A DNA stretch of 64,000 bases from Trileptium ribeirensis (lineage: Eukaryota; Nematoda; Enoplea; Enoplida; Thoracostomopsidae): the NCBI GenBank assembly GCA_030248225.1, contig JASANE010012062.1, positions 59,736-123,735 on the forward strand, written 5' to 3'. The notes beneath the pieces were generated by a model, which saw only the letters and a program-made list of their open reading frames with translations, was not told where the DNA came from and did not search any database. This document shows, piece by piece, positions 61,670 through 64,000 of the stretch. Position 1 is the stretch's first letter. The number at the start of each line of letters is the position of its first letter. The position numbers and the translations under genes were made by a program.

Positions 61670-64000
61670 GTGTAACAGATCCATACGTAATTGTTACGAG
61701 GTGGATTAATCTTGGCCACTACCTGATGGGCAACCTTTTATTGAAAACCCATAATCCTGGCCACATTCTAATGGCCAACATTTACAATAATCCTAACCAC
61801 AGTCCAATGGCCAACATTTTGTCGAACACAATTAATCTTGTCCACAGTGTAATGGTCAACATTTTTTCGAATACCAATAATCTTGTCCCAATGTATAGTG
61901 GCCAACATTTTGGCGAATTCCCTAATAATCCTGGCCATAGCGTAATGGTCAACATTTTCGAATTTAATTGCGAATGTTCCCCAACGTAGAACACCACATG
62001 GAAATAACCCAATCGGTCAGAAATCGACTGTAGCTCCGGAATACGGATTAGAATCAATATATAACCTCTGTGCGCAAGCAAAGATACAAGTCGATTTCCC
62101 CCGTGTATACGAACTGACCACAAGACTCCGCCGCCACCTTATTTATAAACCGTGTATAGTTAGTACAGATCATGAATCGTTACGTCCATTAACCTCGCTA
62201 CGAACCAAAGATTTTTGTCATAGTTCGGCCCGCACCGCCTATAGTTTTTGTAATCAAAAGGGATATCGTTACTAACGTGTTAGGGATGAAGAATCATCGA
62301 AATACGTCACCGTCATACGTATATAGTTAGATAATTATTGATCGTAGGTCCACGAAGGCTCGTTGGTATACTTAAATCGCGTATATATCTATCTATATGT
62401 GTAGTACCATCGTTTGTTATAATCATGTTGTTATGGCCATAAAGGCACATGCTATGTAAGTGGTTCATATTATCATGATCGCATCGTATATTTATATACC
62501 ATGGGAATTCCCATTGCTATTCGTACATGTTTTCAGGCATATGTACACCGTCTGGCATTCCGGTTCGAATGTACCTATGTATATAGAGATGTTATTATCC
62601 AGATATGATAGAGATGTCATATCCATACTATACGTTTGCATTGTAAAGGCCTTGAATACGCCTATAATTATTCTGATTCTATACTGTTTATAGTCATTCT
62701 ATTTGTACCGTATATTGTGCTAGTAGAGGCCGTAAAAGCGCCAAAATCTGCCATGCTGTTGTACCATTCTTACCGTTATTGAAATGTTATTGATTATGAA
62801 CGTATATTCGTCGTATATTAATAGTGTTGTTGGCCATAAAAGCACCACTAATTTCGTGCCATTTATACCACAATTGTATACGTTATTGTACTTTGTATTG
62901 TATCAGTTTGGAGGAACCCTTAATAGGGAATAATTCGTCTTGTTTAGCGTGATTCTTAAGAAAAATGTAGGGATTTTTGCGCTTGTGAATCAGTGTTCTT
63001 ATAAGTAGAAGTTGTGAGTACGGCGAGCCCTTGCCATACTCGATTCAAAGAAATTATAGGACGTACGACTCCCCCGCTGAACCCAATATATATCTATGTA
63101 GGCAGAGATAGTTCTACCCCGCATAGTAGGACTGCGAAACTTGTTGCAAATTGTCGTAGGAAAGACTGGCCGCGACGGATACTCGAAAGCGAACAGCAAA
63201 TGAGAAAACTTTGTGAAAACTATAAGAGAAACCTAAAATATTAAAATTCCCAGTGTTCAATGTTATCATTGTCACTGGATAAGTTACTAAGATAAGGTAA
63301 ATTGTAAAATGAAGGTTTACGAAAATTTGACATCGAAAATATCGGCTCCGGCCCATAACTCCGGAACCGTTGGGAATTCGAAGATTTAGTACTTGACATT
63401 TCTTATAGAAAATTTTACGATCAATCTAATGAGACCAATATCGTGGATTTCCCCAACCCGGATCCACGGACTTATGAGCAAGATGTAGATACGAAGCGAT
63501 TTAAACACAACTAATTAAATAACTTAACGAATATTAAACTTAAATGTATGTATAGGGTATCATTATAATCCTAGATCCCAGGCTTTAATTTGAACCCCGA
63601 GCGGTACCGCTGTACCCACCTTTAGATACCCTCCTCATGCGAAGATTTCAGGATAACGCCCCGACAGGCATGCAACCCCTGATTGGATTCCCTTTGTGGA
63701 TACGAGCCCGAATATATACATAACGCCCAGAAAAATATGCCCCGAACCCAGGGAAACGTTTAAAACACCCTCAATTTTTTGGAGAATTTTGGGATGGGGC
63801 TATGAAGAAACCGATCTCCCCCCTGTTGACTGAACATGGTCCTGTTACATATCAATAAGTTCGGACAGACACCCTGAGTCCGATTCCGAATTTGTCTTGG
63901 AACTCTGGCCATTACCGAGGGAATGAAATCCTCCTCTGCTCTTTTTTTTTTGTTTACTTAATCGCGTTCTTTTTCCTCCTGTCGAGTATACGTAACTGAA
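61670..64000 (-). mobile_element. Unclassified modular repeat, copy A' (inverted, runs off the window)
   Basis: Begins GTGTAACAGATCCATACG (the 3' terminus inverted), then the terminal array (61,700-61,960), phased motifs (GGCCGTAAAAGCGCC at about 62,729) and the module ending TTTGTTTACTTAATCGCG near 63,965. Closest to copy A, but more diverged from it than B is from B'. Confidence 0.87.

Larger units (their letters stand above)
53744..64000 (-). repeat. Right arm of the giant imperfect palindrome
   Basis: Mirror of 40,530-50,946: element B 3' half, host segment H' (56,493-61,669) and inverted element A'. The pairing continues to the last base of the window, so the true outer end is not visible. 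Confidence 0.96.

Overview
This is a 64-kb piece of an intron-rich, AT-rich invertebrate animal genome. The only host gene I recognise is a prolyl oligopeptidase (PREP, clan SC family S9A). It has GT-AG introns of 0.4-10 kb, and these are filled with several transposon families. I cannot name the species; the repeat content would suit a flatworm, ascidian or similar lineage, but nothing here decides it.

Layout. 1-3,656: 3' part of a decayed Ty3/gypsy retrotransposon (protease, RT/RNase H, integrase, pol tail, 3' LTR). 3,657-8,695: no recognisable gene. 8,696-33,537: eleven PREP exons on the + strand, corresponding to roughly residue 193 to the catalytic-Ser region of the 710-aa vertebrate enzyme. 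Their introns hold two full-length non-autonomous hAT elements, two small inverted-repeat elements, copies of a fold-back repeat family and several tandem arrays. About 35,100-64,000: a very large imperfect palindrome with arms about 40,530-50,946 and 53,744-64,000 (running off the window) and a 2.8-kb loop. Each arm carries the same 5.18-kb host segment with three more PREP exons. The segment is bracketed by copies of an unclassified, apparently non-coding, modular repeat of at least 5.4 kb (called element A/B here) whose 3' ends face the host segment.

The most striking point is the PREP exon carrying the catalytic Asp. In the left arm, collinear with the rest of the gene, it is broken by indels and stop codons. 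In the inverted right arm (minus strand, 59,300-59,459) the same exon is fully open and retains the Asp and substrate-binding Arg. The left version is not simply decayed: when realigned, many of its differences are synonymous or conservative, as if a diverged PREP-like coding sequence had been mixed in. The last coding exon (about 20 residues) is not in the window on either strand; downstream of the His exon both copies run into element B. The true gene may be interrupted, may exist as inversion alleles, or the assembly may have folded two haplotypes together.

Other well-supported structures are three hAT-type elements with 8-bp target-site duplications (one with an empty site visible in the other element copy), a perfect 23-bp TIR element, two T-runs of 78 and 76 nt next to the palindrome loop, and a terminal hairpin plus three internal tandem arrays in the A/B repeat.
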